A DNA stretch of 38,272 nucleotides from Agromyces allii (GTDB lineage Bacteria > Actinomycetota > Actinomycetes > Actinomycetales > Microbacteriaceae). Under the pieces are notes generated by a model that worked only from the letters and a program-made list of their open reading frames with translations, was not told the origin of the DNA and did not search any database. The position numbers and the translations under genes were made by a program. Where the stretch lies: assembly GCF_009749385.1 (NCBI RefSeq), contig NZ_WBIN01000020.1:1-38272 (forward strand), written 5' to 3'. Shown in pieces: positions 23,988-32,025 of this stretch (position 1 is the first letter of the stretch; each line of letters begins with the position of its first letter).

Positions 23988-26890
23988 GCGTTCACCTCGG
24001 TGGTCGAGTGTGCGGAGGCGGGCGCGAGGGGCGCCGCGAGTTCGATGGCGGGGGCGTCGGGGTGGCCGGCGGCGGCGAGCAGCGGGAGTGCGTTCGCCGC
24101 GTCGCCGGTCGAGACCACGACGGTGACGGATGCCTCGAGCGAGGCGTCCCAGAGCAGGGAGGCGAGCCGATCGCGGGTCGCCGCGTCGGTGACGTGGTCG
24201 ACGCCGTCGATGACGACGATGCGGGCACGACCGCGCAGGGCCCTGCGCAGCTCGACGACGGGATCCTCGGCCTCGGCGAGCAGCGCGACGCCCACGTGCG
24301 CGCGCACCCACGCCGAGCGCCCGGGCAGCAGGTGGCCGGCGACGCGCAGGCGTCCGCCGGTCGAGTCGATGCGTCCGGCGAGGGTCAGCAGCATGGCGCG
24401 CGCGGCGATCTCGTCGGACGCGGTGACGATGAGCGCGCCGCCGGGCTCGACGCGCAGACCCACGCCCTCGAAGACGGTGACGTCGCGCTCGACGAGCGAG
24501 AGGTCGCTGGCCACGATCGCCGCGGTGGTCTCGGGCTCGGGCCAATCGGCGAGCGCGCGCTCGCGCTCGACGGCCTCGCCCTCGATGTCGAAGTGCGGCA
24601 GCAGGCGGTCGAGCCACTTGGGCAGCCACCATGCCTTGTCGCCGAGCAGCGCCATGACGGCGGGCACGAGCGTCATGCGCACGATGAACGCGTCGATCGC
24701 GATGCCCACTGAGAGGCCGAGCGCGATGGGCTTGAGCGACGAGTCGCCCTCCGGCACGAACGCGGCGAACACCGCGAACATGATGACCGCCGCGGCGGTG
24801 ACGACGCGCGCCGAGGCGGTGAAGCCCGAGCGCACGGCGCCGAGCGCGATGTCGCGCGGCTGGCGGCTCGAGTGCCCGTCGAGGGCACGGCGGGCGTGCA
24901 CGTAGTCCTCGCGCATGCGGCTGACGAGGAACACCTGGTAGTCCATGGCGAGGCCGAACAGCACGCCCATGGCGACGATCGGCATGAAGCTGATGATCGG
25001 TCCGACCTTGGTCACGTGCAGCAGGTCGGCGCCCCAGCCCCATTCGAAGACCGCGGCGACGACGCCGAAGGCTGCGACGACCGAGAGCAGGTAGCCGGCG
25101 GCGGCGGTGATCGGCACCCAGATCGAGCGGAACACGATCGCGAGCAGGATGAGCGACAGGCCCACGACGAACAGGCCGAAGGGCACGAGGGCCGCGCCGA
25201 GGCGGTCGGAGATGTCGATCGCGACGGCGGTGAAGCCCGTGACCTTGAGGTCGATGCCGTATTCGTCGAGGAAGTGGTCGTGGAGTCCGCGCAGCTCGCG
25301 CACGAGGTCGGCGGTGGCGGGGTCGTCGGGCGCGGTGGTCGGGATGACCTGCACGATGCCGGTGTCGGCCGTCTCGTTGGGGGTCGAGAGGGCGACGGTC
25401 TCGACGCCGGGCAGCGTGGCGATCTCGTCGCCGAGGTCCTCCATGAGGCCGAGCGGGTCGGTCGAGGTCACGATGGTTCCGGTGAGCACGAGCGGGCCGT
25501 TGAAGCCGGGCCCGAAGTGCTCGGCGACGAGGTCGTACGACACGCGGGCGGGGTCGTCCTTCGGCAGCATGCCGGCGTTCGGCAGGGCGAGCGCGAGGCT
25601 CGCGGCCGGGATCGCGACGATGCCGAGGCTCAGCACCACGGCGACGGTCGTGACGATCGGATGCCGCGTCACGAGTCCGACCCAGCGCGTGGCGAATCCG
25701 CGACGAGCGGCCGTCCCGGTCGTAGCTTGGCCCTGCTGATCGGTCGGAGCTCCGGATGCCGCGTGCGACCCACCGTCCGACGGACCGCCGGCTGCGACAT
25801 CCGCCCCATGCTGCTTCGCACGCTGCTGCTGCGCCGCCCGCCGACGGCCGCGCGGCTCGCGGCGCTTCCATCCGACGACGCGACGCTTGACGAACCCGAG
25901 GAACGCGGGCGTGAGGGTGATGGCGACGAGCACGGCGATGGCCACCGAGACCGCGGCGGCGATGCCCATGACCGTGAGGAAGGGGATGTTCGCGAAGCCG
26001 AGTCCGATGAGCGCGATGAGCACCGTGATGCCGGCGAAGACGACGGCCGAGCCGGCGGTGCCGGTCGCGCGGGCGGCGGACTCCTCGGGGTCTTCACCTG
26101 CCCTCACCTGGTCCTGATGTCGGGCCATGATGAACAGCGCGTAGTCGATGCCGACCGCGAGGCCGAGCATGAGCGCGAGCAGCGGGGTCGTCGACGAGAT
26201 GATCGCGAACGCCGTCGAGAGCATGATGAGCGAGAGCGAGAGGGCGACGCCGATGATCGCGGAGGCGAGCGGCAGCCCGGCCATCCTGATCGAGCGGAAC
26301 GTGACGATGAGCACGAAGAGCGCGATGAGCAGGCCCACGCCCTCGGTGAGCGTGATGCCCGGCACCGACAGCGCGAAGAGGTCGCCGCCGAGCACGACCT
26401 GCGTGCCATCGGGCAGCGACGCGCCGAGCTCGTCGGTCATCTCGTGCAGCTGCGTCTTGGTGGATTCGGGGACGTCGGTCGCCTCGCCGTCGAACTGCAG
26501 GCGCACGAGCGCCGCCGTCTCGTCGTCGGAGATGATGCCCGTGACCATCTCGTCGTACGGGTCGGTCACGGCGAGCACGCCGTCAAGGCCCTCGATGTCG
26601 GTGATCGTCTGCTCGATGCCGGTCTTGAAGTCGTCGTCCTCGACGCTCGACCCGTCGGGCGCGACGACGATGAACTGCGCGCTCGTGCCGCTGGCCTGCG
26701 GGAACGAGCGGTTCAGCTGTTCGAGGCCCGCCTGCGCCTCGGTGCCGGGAATCGAGAAGCTGTTGCTCGTGCCCTTGCCGAAGAGGGCGAACGCGCCTCC
26801 CGCGATGACGAGCAGGAGCAGCCACGAGACGAGCACGCGCCACGGGTGGCGATACGACCAGCGGCCGAGCGAGTAGAGCAGAGTGGACAA
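23984..26890 (-). CDS. MMPL/RND-type transporter with degenerate ABC-ATPase-like C-terminus
   Basis: Proton-driven RND exporter of the MMPL class, 968 residues with about 12 transmembrane helices. Seen: the first helix after YRHPWRVLVSWLLLL, GLAVGIDYALFIMARHQDQ in the first half and the matching GVLFGLAMDYQVFLVSRMRED in the second, which carry the conserved Asp-Tyr proton-relay motifs. Unusually, residues about 796-955 after the last helix resemble an ABC ATPase: a beta entry (VFEGVGLRVEPGGALIVTA), a collapsed Walker A (ASDEIAARAML, no GxxGxGKS), a Walker B-like IVVIDGVDHV and an H-loop-like TVVVSTGDAANA, with no LSGGQ. This part should not hydrolyse ATP. The start is TTG 26890, with GGAGG 7 nt upstream; the frame is open further upstream, but that would cross the operators. 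The exported substrate is unknown. Confidence 0.88.
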   Translation of the reverse strand: MSTLLYSLGRWSYRHPWRVLVSWLLLLVIAGGAFALFGKGTSNSFSIPGTEAQAGLEQLNRSFPQASGTSAQFIVVAPDGSSVEDDDFKTGIEQTITDIEGLDGVLAVTDPYDEMVTGIISDDETAALVRLQFDGEATDVPESTKTQLHEMTDELGASLPDGTQVVLGGDLFALSVPGITLTEGVGLLIALFVLIVTFRSIRMAGLPLASAIIGVALSLSLIMLSTAFAIISSTTPLLALMLGLAVGIDYALFIMARHQDQVRAGEDPEESAARATGTAGSAVVFAGITVLIALIGLGFANIPFLTVMGIAAAVSVAIAVLVAITLTPAFLGFVKRRVVGWKRREPRGRRRAAQQQRAKQHGADVAAGGPSDGGSHAASGAPTDQQGQATTGTAARRGFATRWVGLVTRHPIVTTVAVVLSLGIVAIPAASLALALPNAGMLPKDDPARVSYDLVAEHFGPGFNGPLVLTGTIVTSTDPLGLMEDLGDEIATLPGVETVALSTPNETADTGIVQVIPTTAPDDPATADLVRELRGLHDHFLDEYGIDLKVTGFTAVAIDISDRLGAALVPFGLFVVGLSLILLAIVFRSIWVPITAAAGYLLSVVAAFGVVAAVFEWGWGADLLHVTKVGPIISFMPIVAMGVLFGLAMDYQVFLVSRMREDYVHARRALDGHSSRQPRDIALGAVRSGFTASARVVTAAAVIMFAVFAAFVPEGDSSLKPIALGLSVGIAIDAFIVRMTLVPAVMALLGDKAWWLPKWLDRLLPHFDIEGEAVERERALADWPEPETTAAIVASDLSLVERDVTVFEGVGLRVEPGGALIVTASDEIAARAMLLTLAGRIDSTGGRLRVAGHLLPGRSAWVRAHVGVALLAEAEDPVVELRRALRGRARIVVIDGVDHVTDAATRDRLASLLWDASLEASVTVVVSTGDAANALPLLAAAGHPDAPAIELAAPLAPASAHSTTEVNA

Positions 26891-26924
26891 GGCAGCGCCT
26901 CCGAGCCGGATGTCAGGACAGTTC

Positions 26925-26940
26925 GATACAGCGCTGTATC
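26925..26940. promoter_or_regulatory. TetR-type operator 1
   Basis: GATACAGCGCTGTATC is a perfect 16-bp palindrome in the divergent MMPL/tetR region. Its outer half-sites GATAC and GTATC recur at operator 2 with the same 6-nt spacing. Confidence 0.75.
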
Positions 26941-26941
26941 C

Positions 26942-26957
26942 GATACGTAGTTGTATC
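26942..26957. promoter_or_regulatory. TetR-type operator 2
   Basis: GATAC-GTAGTT-GTATC has the same half-sites and spacing as operator 1, with its centre 17 bp away. The pair sits 35 nt from the MMPL start and 54 nt from the tetR start, so a bound repressor could shut both promoters. Confidence 0.72.
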
Positions 26958-27011
26958 GTAGATCGGGGAGGGCCTGCAAACCTGTGGCCTTCATGTGAAT
27001 ACGGGGGTTGA

Positions 27012-27719
27012 ATGGCAGCCATGGTCGAGTCCGCAGTGACCGCGCCGCGCAGTCGCGAGAACACACGGCGCAAGCTGCTCGACGCCGCAGCGCAGGTGTT
27101 CGCCGAGGTCGGGCTCGCCGCGGCATCCGTCGAGGCCGTGTGCGACCGCGCCGGGTTCACGCGCGGTGCGTTCTACTCCAACTTCGAGTCGAAGGACGAG
27201 CTGTTCCTCGAGCTCGCGGGTCGCGTGACCCGCGGCCGCGTCGACGCGGTCACCGCGCGCGTCGCCGAGCTCGAATGCGACGGCGCGTTCGCCTCGAGCC
27301 ACACCGACGTCTTCGAGATCCTCGATCAGGTGCTGGATGTCTCGGCCGACGACCGGCTCGGCGTGCTCCTCATGAGCGAGATCCGCATCCACGCGCTGCG
27401 AAGCCCCGAGATGGCGGCCGCGTATCTCGAGCAGGAGGCCGAGATGCAGCGCAGCGTCGCCCAGATCGTGACCGACATCGGGCGGGCCAAGGGCATCACC
27501 TTCCGCGTCTCCGCGCTCGAGGCCGCCCGCGTGATGCTGCTCGTCTGGGAGGGCAGCGCCGTGCGCGCGGCCATCGCCGGGGCGAACGCCGATCGCATCC
27601 ATCGTTCGACGAGCACCGAGCTCGCGCTCGTCGCGCAACTGGTGATCGACGATCCGGCAGCGGCCTACGACGAGGACGACAGCGACGAAGACGGCGAAGG
27701 CGAAGGCGAAGAGGAGTAG
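27012..27719 (+). CDS. TetR-family transcriptional regulator
   Basis: DNA-binding repressor of 235 residues, divergent from the MMPL-yhgE operon. Seen: the N-terminal TetR HTH (about 15-62): RRKLLDAAAQVFAEVGLAAA, VEAVCDRAGFTRGAFYSNFESKDELF. A helical ligand-binding domain follows. The C-terminus is a strongly acidic tail (EDDSDEDGEGEGEEE) not typical of the family. The start is ATG 27012; ATG 27021 is also possible, and the HTH is intact with either. Two GATAC-N6-GTATC operators lie just upstream, so it probably represses itself and the exporter until a ligand binds. The ligand is unknown. It ends at a hairpin shared with moeA copy 2. Confidence 0.93.
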   Translation: MAAMVESAVTAPRSRENTRRKLLDAAAQVFAEVGLAAASVEAVCDRAGFTRGAFYSNFESKDELFLELAGRVTRGRVDAVTARVAELECDGAFASSHTDVFEILDQVLDVSADDRLGVLLMSEIRIHALRSPEMAAAYLEQEAEMQRSVAQIVTDIGRAKGITFRVSALEAARVMLLVWEGSAVRAAIAGANADRIHRSTSTELALVAQLVIDDPAAAYDEDDSDEDGEGEGEEE

Positions 27720-27740
27720 GGCCGCCCTCCACGGCGGCCC
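27719..27740. terminator. Bidirectional terminator between tetR and moeA copy 2
   Basis: GGGCCGCC (27719-27726) and GGCGGCCC (27733-27740) form a perfect 8-bp stem with a 6-nt loop between two convergent genes. It starts on the last base of the tetR stop codon. Confidence 0.7.
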
Positions 27741-27746
27741 GCGCAC

Positions 27747-28973
27747 TCAGAGCGCGATGGTCTCCACGACGGCGCCGGCCGCGAGCTCGGTGACCTCCTC
27801 GGGCACCACGATCAGCAGGTCGGATGCCGCGAGCCCCGCCACGAGGTGCGACCCGGGCCCGCCCACGAGTACCGCCCGACCCTCGCCGTCGCGCCGTCCG
27901 CGCAGGAACTGACGGCGTCCGGCGATCGACACGATGGGCTCCGCGAGCGGGATCGAGGCGACGGATGCGGCGGGCAGCCCCGCGATCGCACGCAGGGTGG
28001 GTGCGACGAAGAGCTCGAACGAGAGCTGTGCGCTGACGGGGTTGCCAGGGAACCCGATCACGGGCATGCCGCGGTAGGCGGCCGCGGCCTGCGGACCGCC
28101 CGGCTGCATCGCGACCGCGCCGACCCAGGCGCCGAGCGGCTCGAGCAGTTCGCGCACGACCTCGTAGGCGCCCTGGGAGATGCCACCGCTCGTGATCACG
28201 AGCTCGGCGCCCGCGCCGCGCGCCGCGTCGAGTTCGGCGCGCAGCTGCTCGACGTCGTCGCGCACGCGGGCCTCGAACACCACGACCGCACCGGCCGCGC
28301 GAACGGCCGCGGCGAGCGCGACGCCGTTCGCATCGGGGATCTCCCCCGCTCCGAGCGCGGAGCCCGGGGCCACGAGCTCGCTACCGGTGCTGACGACGGC
28401 GACCCGCACCCGCTCGCGCACGAGGAGTTCGGTGAGACCGGATGCCGCGGCCGCCGCGAGATGGCGCGAGCCGAGCTTCAGGCCGGGCGGCAGCACGTCG
28501 TCGCCCTCGGCGAGATCGGAGCCCGCCTCGCGCACGTACTCCCCCGCGGCACGAGCGCGGAGGACGCGCACGGCGTGGGCCCCGTCCGCCTCGCCCGCCT
28601 GGCCCGCCGGCTCGGTGTCCTCGACGGGCACCACGGCGTCGGCTCCATCGGGCACCTGCGCGCCGGTCATGATGCGCACGGCGGTTCCGGGCACGAGGGG
28701 CGACGGAAGGCCGGGCGCGGCCGCGACCTCGCCCACGACGGGCAGCGTCACCGGCGCATCGGTCGCGCCCGCGACATCCGCCGCTCGCACGGCGAAGCCG
28801 TCCATCTGCGCGTTGCGGAACGGCGGCAGGGCGATGGGGGACTCGACGGGTGAGGCCGTGATGCGGCCGAGCGCGTCGGCGACGGCGACCCGCTCGGTGG
28901 GTCGCGCGCCGAGCCCGGAGAGCAGCGAGCGCACGAACGAGGCGTGCTCCTCGACGCTCGAGCGCGCGCTCAT
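27747..28973 (-). CDS. moeA: Molybdopterin molybdotransferase MoeA (copy 2)
   Basis: Second molybdate-inserting enzyme, 408 residues. Seen: LPPFRNAQMDGFAVR, GTAVRIMTGAQVPDGADAVVPVE, VVSTGSEL, ITSGGISQGAYEVV, MQPGGPQAAA and IGFPGNPVSAQLSFE. All family motifs are kept, so it should be active. Compared with copy 1 it has GGI in place of GGV and MQPGG in place of MQPGS, and overall it is quite different. The start is ATG 28973; a GTG at 29048 is the alternative, and neither has a strong ribosome site. It is divergent from the molybdate-sensing regulator and modABC, so it may be coordinated with molybdate supply. The two copies may serve different enzymes or metals; this is inference. Confidence 0.94.
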   Translation of the reverse strand: MSARSSVEEHASFVRSLLSGLGARPTERVAVADALGRITASPVESPIALPPFRNAQMDGFAVRAADVAGATDAPVTLPVVGEVAAAPGLPSPLVPGTAVRIMTGAQVPDGADAVVPVEDTEPAGQAGEADGAHAVRVLRARAAGEYVREAGSDLAEGDDVLPPGLKLGSRHLAAAAASGLTELLVRERVRVAVVSTGSELVAPGSALGAGEIPDANGVALAAAVRAAGAVVVFEARVRDDVEQLRAELDAARGAGAELVITSGGISQGAYEVVRELLEPLGAWVGAVAMQPGGPQAAAAYRGMPVIGFPGNPVSAQLSFELFVAPTLRAIAGLPAASVASIPLAEPIVSIAGRRQFLRGRRDGEGRAVLVGGPGSHLVAGLAASDLLIVVPEEVTELAAGAVVETIAL

Positions 28974-29088
28974 CGACGGGTTCCCGGCGATCGGCCTTCG
29001 GTGGGGGCTGCAGGCGTGCTGGTCATCCCCCGATTCTCGCAGGCGCACCGCCGCATGCGGAGGCCGCGTGCATGATCTGCGGATGCAC

Positions 29089-29094
29089 TAGCGT
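29089..29094 (+). promoter_or_regulatory. -10 element of the HTH-TOBE/modABC operon
   Basis: TAGCGT lies 27 nt before the ATG at 29122. GGGAGAG just before that ATG is the ribosome site, so this transcript has a short leader, unlike the leaderless cases in the window. Confidence 0.5.
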
Positions 29095-29121
29095 GGAAGT
29101 TCCGCGAATACGGGAGAGACC

Positions 29122-29538
29122 ATGACACAGTTCCGCATCAGCGAAGCGGCAGCCCTGCTCGGGGTGAGCGACGACACGGTGCGCCGCTGGGCCGACCAGG
29201 GCCGCATCACGCTCGCGCGCGGCGCGAACGGCATGCAGGTGGTCGAGGGCACCGAACTCGTCGGGCTCATGACCGACCACGCCGGCGGCAGCGCGCTCGC
29301 CGACGCCTTCCCGCTCGCACGCACGTCCGCCCGCAACCACTTCATCGGCCTCGTGACCGCAGTGCAGCGCGACGGCGTCATGGCGCAGGTCGAACTGCAG
29401 GCCGGCCCCTTCCGAATCGTCTCGCTCATGAGCCGCGAGGCCGCAGACGAACTCGGCCTCGAACCCGGGGTGCTCGCCGCGGCGAGCGCGAAGGCCACCG
29501 TCGTCACGATCGAACTGCCAGAAGGAGCCAAGCCATGA
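29122..29538 (+). CDS. HTH-TOBE molybdate-responsive regulator
   Basis: A 138-residue protein. Residues about 4-50 form a MerR/excisionase-like helix-turn-helix: FRISEAAALLGVSDDTVRRW, then WADQGRITLAR. Residues about 70-135 form a TOBE (Mop) domain: ARNHFIGLVTAVQRDGVMAQV and FRIVSLMSREAADELGLEPG. TOBE domains of this type bind molybdate or tungstate. It is the first gene of the mod operon and overlaps modA by 4 bp (ATGA), so it probably senses molybdate and controls modABC, taking the role of ModE. The TOBE part may also supply what ModC here lacks. Confidence 0.9.
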   Translation: MTQFRISEAAALLGVSDDTVRRWADQGRITLARGANGMQVVEGTELVGLMTDHAGGSALADAFPLARTSARNHFIGLVTAVQRDGVMAQVELQAGPFRIVSLMSREAADELGLEPGVLAAASAKATVVTIELPEGAKP

Positions 29539-30377
29539 CCCGAACTCCCCGCACGACCCTCCGCGCCGCGACCGGCCTCGCCGCTGCCGCGCTCGTCGCG
29601 CTCGCCCTCGCCGGGTGCGCGACGAGCGGCGGCGACGAGGACCCGAACGCGTCGACGCCGCCGACCGAGTCCACCGTGAATCTCGAAGCCGCCGAGGTCA
29701 CCGTGCTCGCCGCGGCCTCCCTGACCGAGGCGTTCGACGACCTCGCGACGCAGTTCGAGGCCGCGAACCCGAGTGTCGAGATCACCGTGAGCTACGGGGG
29801 CAGCGGTGCGCTCGCGACGCAGATCATCGAGGGCGCCCCGGCCGACGTGTTCGCCTCGGCGGCCGAGGCCCCCATGCAGCAGGTCGTCGACGCCGGGCTC
29901 GCGACCGATCCCGTGGTCTTCGCCACGAACACGCTCGAACTCGTGGTGCCGGCCGGCAACCCGGCGGGCGTGACCGGGCTCGACGACCTCGCGAACCCCG
30001 ACTTGCGCATCGCGCTCTGCGACGAGTCGGTGCCGTGCGGCGCGGCCTCCGCGAAGCTGCTCGCGAACGAAGGCATCACGCCGGCGCCCGACACGCTCGA
30101 GTCCGACGTGAAGGCCGTGCTCACCAAGGTCTCGCTCGGCGAGGTCGACGCGGCGCTCGTCTACCGCACCGACGTGCAGGCGGCCGGCGACGACGTCGAG
30201 GGCATCAAGGTGCCTGCTGCGGCCGACGTCGTGAATCGCTATCCGATCGCCGCGATCACCGACCCGTCCTCCGACGCCTCCGACGCGCAGATCGCGGCCG
30301 CCGCGGCGTTCGTCGCCTTCGTCACGGGCGACGCCGGTCGCGAGACGCTCGACGCGTACGGCTTCGGCACCCCGTAG
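29535..30377 (+). CDS. modA: Molybdate ABC transporter substrate-binding lipoprotein
   Basis: Binds molybdate outside the membrane and hands it to ModBC. It has 280 residues. Seen: a lipoprotein signal with lipobox LALAGC (Cys28), then VTVLAAASLTEAFDDLATQFEA typical of the ModA N-lobe, VSYGGSGALATQI, GAPADVFASA, NTLELVVP, and a C-lobe with VSLGEVDAALVYRTDV. Preceded by GAAGGAG. It overlaps the HTH-TOBE gene by 4 bp and modB by one base. Confidence 0.96.
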   Translation: MTRTPRTTLRAATGLAAAALVALALAGCATSGGDEDPNASTPPTESTVNLEAAEVTVLAAASLTEAFDDLATQFEAANPSVEITVSYGGSGALATQIIEGAPADVFASAAEAPMQQVVDAGLATDPVVFATNTLELVVPAGNPAGVTGLDDLANPDLRIALCDESVPCGAASAKLLANEGITPAPDTLESDVKAVLTKVSLGEVDAALVYRTDVQAAGDDVEGIKVPAAADVVNRYPIAAITDPSSDASDAQIAAAAAFVAFVTGDAGRETLDAYGFGTP

Positions 30378-31195
30378 TGGCTCGGGCGGCAGCACGCAGC
30401 ACCGGGCGCCTCGCCTGGCCGGTCACCGCGATCGCCGTCGTAGCGCTCGCGGTGCTCGTGCTGCCGCTCGTCGCGCTCGTGGTGCGCGCACCATGGGCCG
30501 ACCTCCCCGAACTGCTCGCGAGCAGCGCCGTGCTCGACGCGCTCGTGCTCTCGTTCACCACGGCGATCGTCGCGACGGCGATCTGCCTCGTGCTCGGCAT
30601 CCCGCTCGCCGCGCTCATCGCACACGCCGAGGCCTGGCCCACGGTTCCCCGCCGGCTGCTGCGCGCGGCCGTGACGGTCCCGCTGGTGCTCCCGCCCGTC
30701 GTCGGCGGCATCGCACTGCTCATGCTCCTCGGCCGTCGCGGCCTCATCGGGCACTGGCTCGACGAGACGTTCGGCATCACGATCCCGTTCACGACGGGGG
30801 CCGTGGTCATCGCGCAGGTGTTCGTCGCGCTGCCGTTCCTCGTGTTCGCGGTCGAGGGGGCGCTGCGCTCCTCCGACCGGCGCACCGAACTCGCCGCAGC
30901 CACGCTCGGGGCCTCCCGCTGGCAGGTGTTCCGCCACGTGACGCTGCCCCTCGTGGCACCCGGAGTCGCCGCCGGCGGCGTGCTCTGCTTCACGCGTGCG
31001 CTCGGCGAGTTCGGCGCGACCATCACCTTCGCGGGTTCGCTGCCCGGCACCACGCGCACGCTCCCGATCGCGAGCTACCTCGCCATGCAGACCGACCCCG
31101 ACGAGGCCGTGGCGCTCGCGCTGCTGCTGCTCGCCGTCTCGGTGCTCGTGCTGCTGACCCTTCGCGACCGATGGCTTCCGGGGGCGACCGCGTGA
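30377..31195 (+). CDS. modB: Molybdate ABC transporter permease
   Basis: Inner-membrane permease of 272 residues with about five to six transmembrane helices. Seen: the EAA-type loop ELAAATLGASRWQVFRHVTLPL that contacts the ATPase, plus PLVLPPVVGGIALLMLLGRRG and CFTRALGEFGATITFAG, both typical of ModB/CysT permeases. The start is GTG 30377, sharing one base with the modA TAG stop, which gives translational coupling. Confidence 0.95.
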   Translation: MARAAARSTGRLAWPVTAIAVVALAVLVLPLVALVVRAPWADLPELLASSAVLDALVLSFTTAIVATAICLVLGIPLAALIAHAEAWPTVPRRLLRAAVTVPLVLPPVVGGIALLMLLGRRGLIGHWLDETFGITIPFTTGAVVIAQVFVALPFLVFAVEGALRSSDRRTELAAATLGASRWQVFRHVTLPLVAPGVAAGGVLCFTRALGEFGATITFAGSLPGTTRTLPIASYLAMQTDPDEAVALALLLLAVSVLVLLTLRDRWLPGATA

Positions 31196-32019
31196 ACATC
31201 GATCCTCGAGCTTCGGATGCCGCGGACGGCCGCCCCGACCACGGCGACCGTTCCGGCGGGCCTGCGCGGGCCGGGGGGCGCGCCCGACCGGGGGCGGCCG
31301 GCGCGCCCGACCGTCCGGGCCTCAGCGTCGACGTCTCGCTCAGCTTCGGCGAGACGCGCATCGCCGCGGCATTCGAGGTGCAGCCCGGATTCCCGCTCGC
31401 GATCATCGGGCCGAACGGCGCGGGCAAGTCGAGCCTGCTCTCCGCGATCGCCGGACTCGTGCCGCTCGACTCGGGCGAGATCGCGATCGGCTCGCGACGC
31501 GTCGACGGCCTCCCGTCCGAACAGCGTCGGGTCGGCATGGTGTTCCAGGACTACGTGCTCTTCCCGCATCTGAACGTGCGCGACAACGTCGCGTTCGCGG
31601 CCCGCATGCGGGGCTCGCGCGCAGCCGCCCGCGCGGCGGCCCAGCCCTGGCTCGAACGCTACGACCTCGTGGCCCTCGCCGATCGACTGCCCTCGGAGCT
31701 CTCCGGCGGGCAGCGCCAGCGCGCAGCTCTCGCCCGTGCGCTCGCGGCCGAGCCCGACGTGCTCCTGCTCGACGAACCGATGTCGGCCCTCGACGTCGAG
31801 GTGCGCGCGGAGATGCGCGCCGAGCTCGCGACGCACGTGCGCGACTTCGGCGGCGCGACCGTGCTCGTCACGCACAGTCCGGCCGATGCGGCCCGGCTCG
31901 CGGACTCCGTGCTCGTGCTCGAGCACGGGCGGGTCACCCAGCGAGGCACGCTCGAGGCGATTCGCGCAGACCCGGCGACGCCGTACGTGCGGCGCCTGCT
32001 CGCGGCATCCGACGACTGA
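31192..32019 (+). CDS. modC: Molybdate ABC transporter ATPase, no TOBE domain
   Basis: ATP-hydrolysing subunit of the molybdate importer, 275 residues. Seen: Walker A GPNGAGKSS, Q-loop VFQDYVLFP, signature LSGGQRQR, Walker B VLLLDEP and H-loop VTHSPAD. It stops about 75 residues short of E. coli-type ModC because it has no C-terminal TOBE domain. It also carries an N-terminal Gly/Arg/Pro-rich extension of about 40 residues before the ATPase core. The start is GTG 31192, overlapping the modB stop (GTGA); an in-frame ATG at 31171 is possible. The operon ends 6 nt before the convergent SixA-like gene. Confidence 0.92.
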   Translation: MNIDPRASDAADGRPDHGDRSGGPARAGGRARPGAAGAPDRPGLSVDVSLSFGETRIAAAFEVQPGFPLAIIGPNGAGKSSLLSAIAGLVPLDSGEIAIGSRRVDGLPSEQRRVGMVFQDYVLFPHLNVRDNVAFAARMRGSRAAARAAAQPWLERYDLVALADRLPSELSGGQRQRAALARALAAEPDVLLLDEPMSALDVEVRAEMRAELATHVRDFGGATVLVTHSPADAARLADSVLVLEHGRVTQRGTLEAIRADPATPYVRRLLAASDD

Positions 32020-32025
32020 GGTCGC

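Noticed and set aside
20589..24905. Very long plus-strand open frame across moaCB, yhgE and the MMPL gene
   Set aside because: Its translation is low-complexity Arg/Gly/Ala with no domain, while the opposite strand encodes recognisable proteins throughout.
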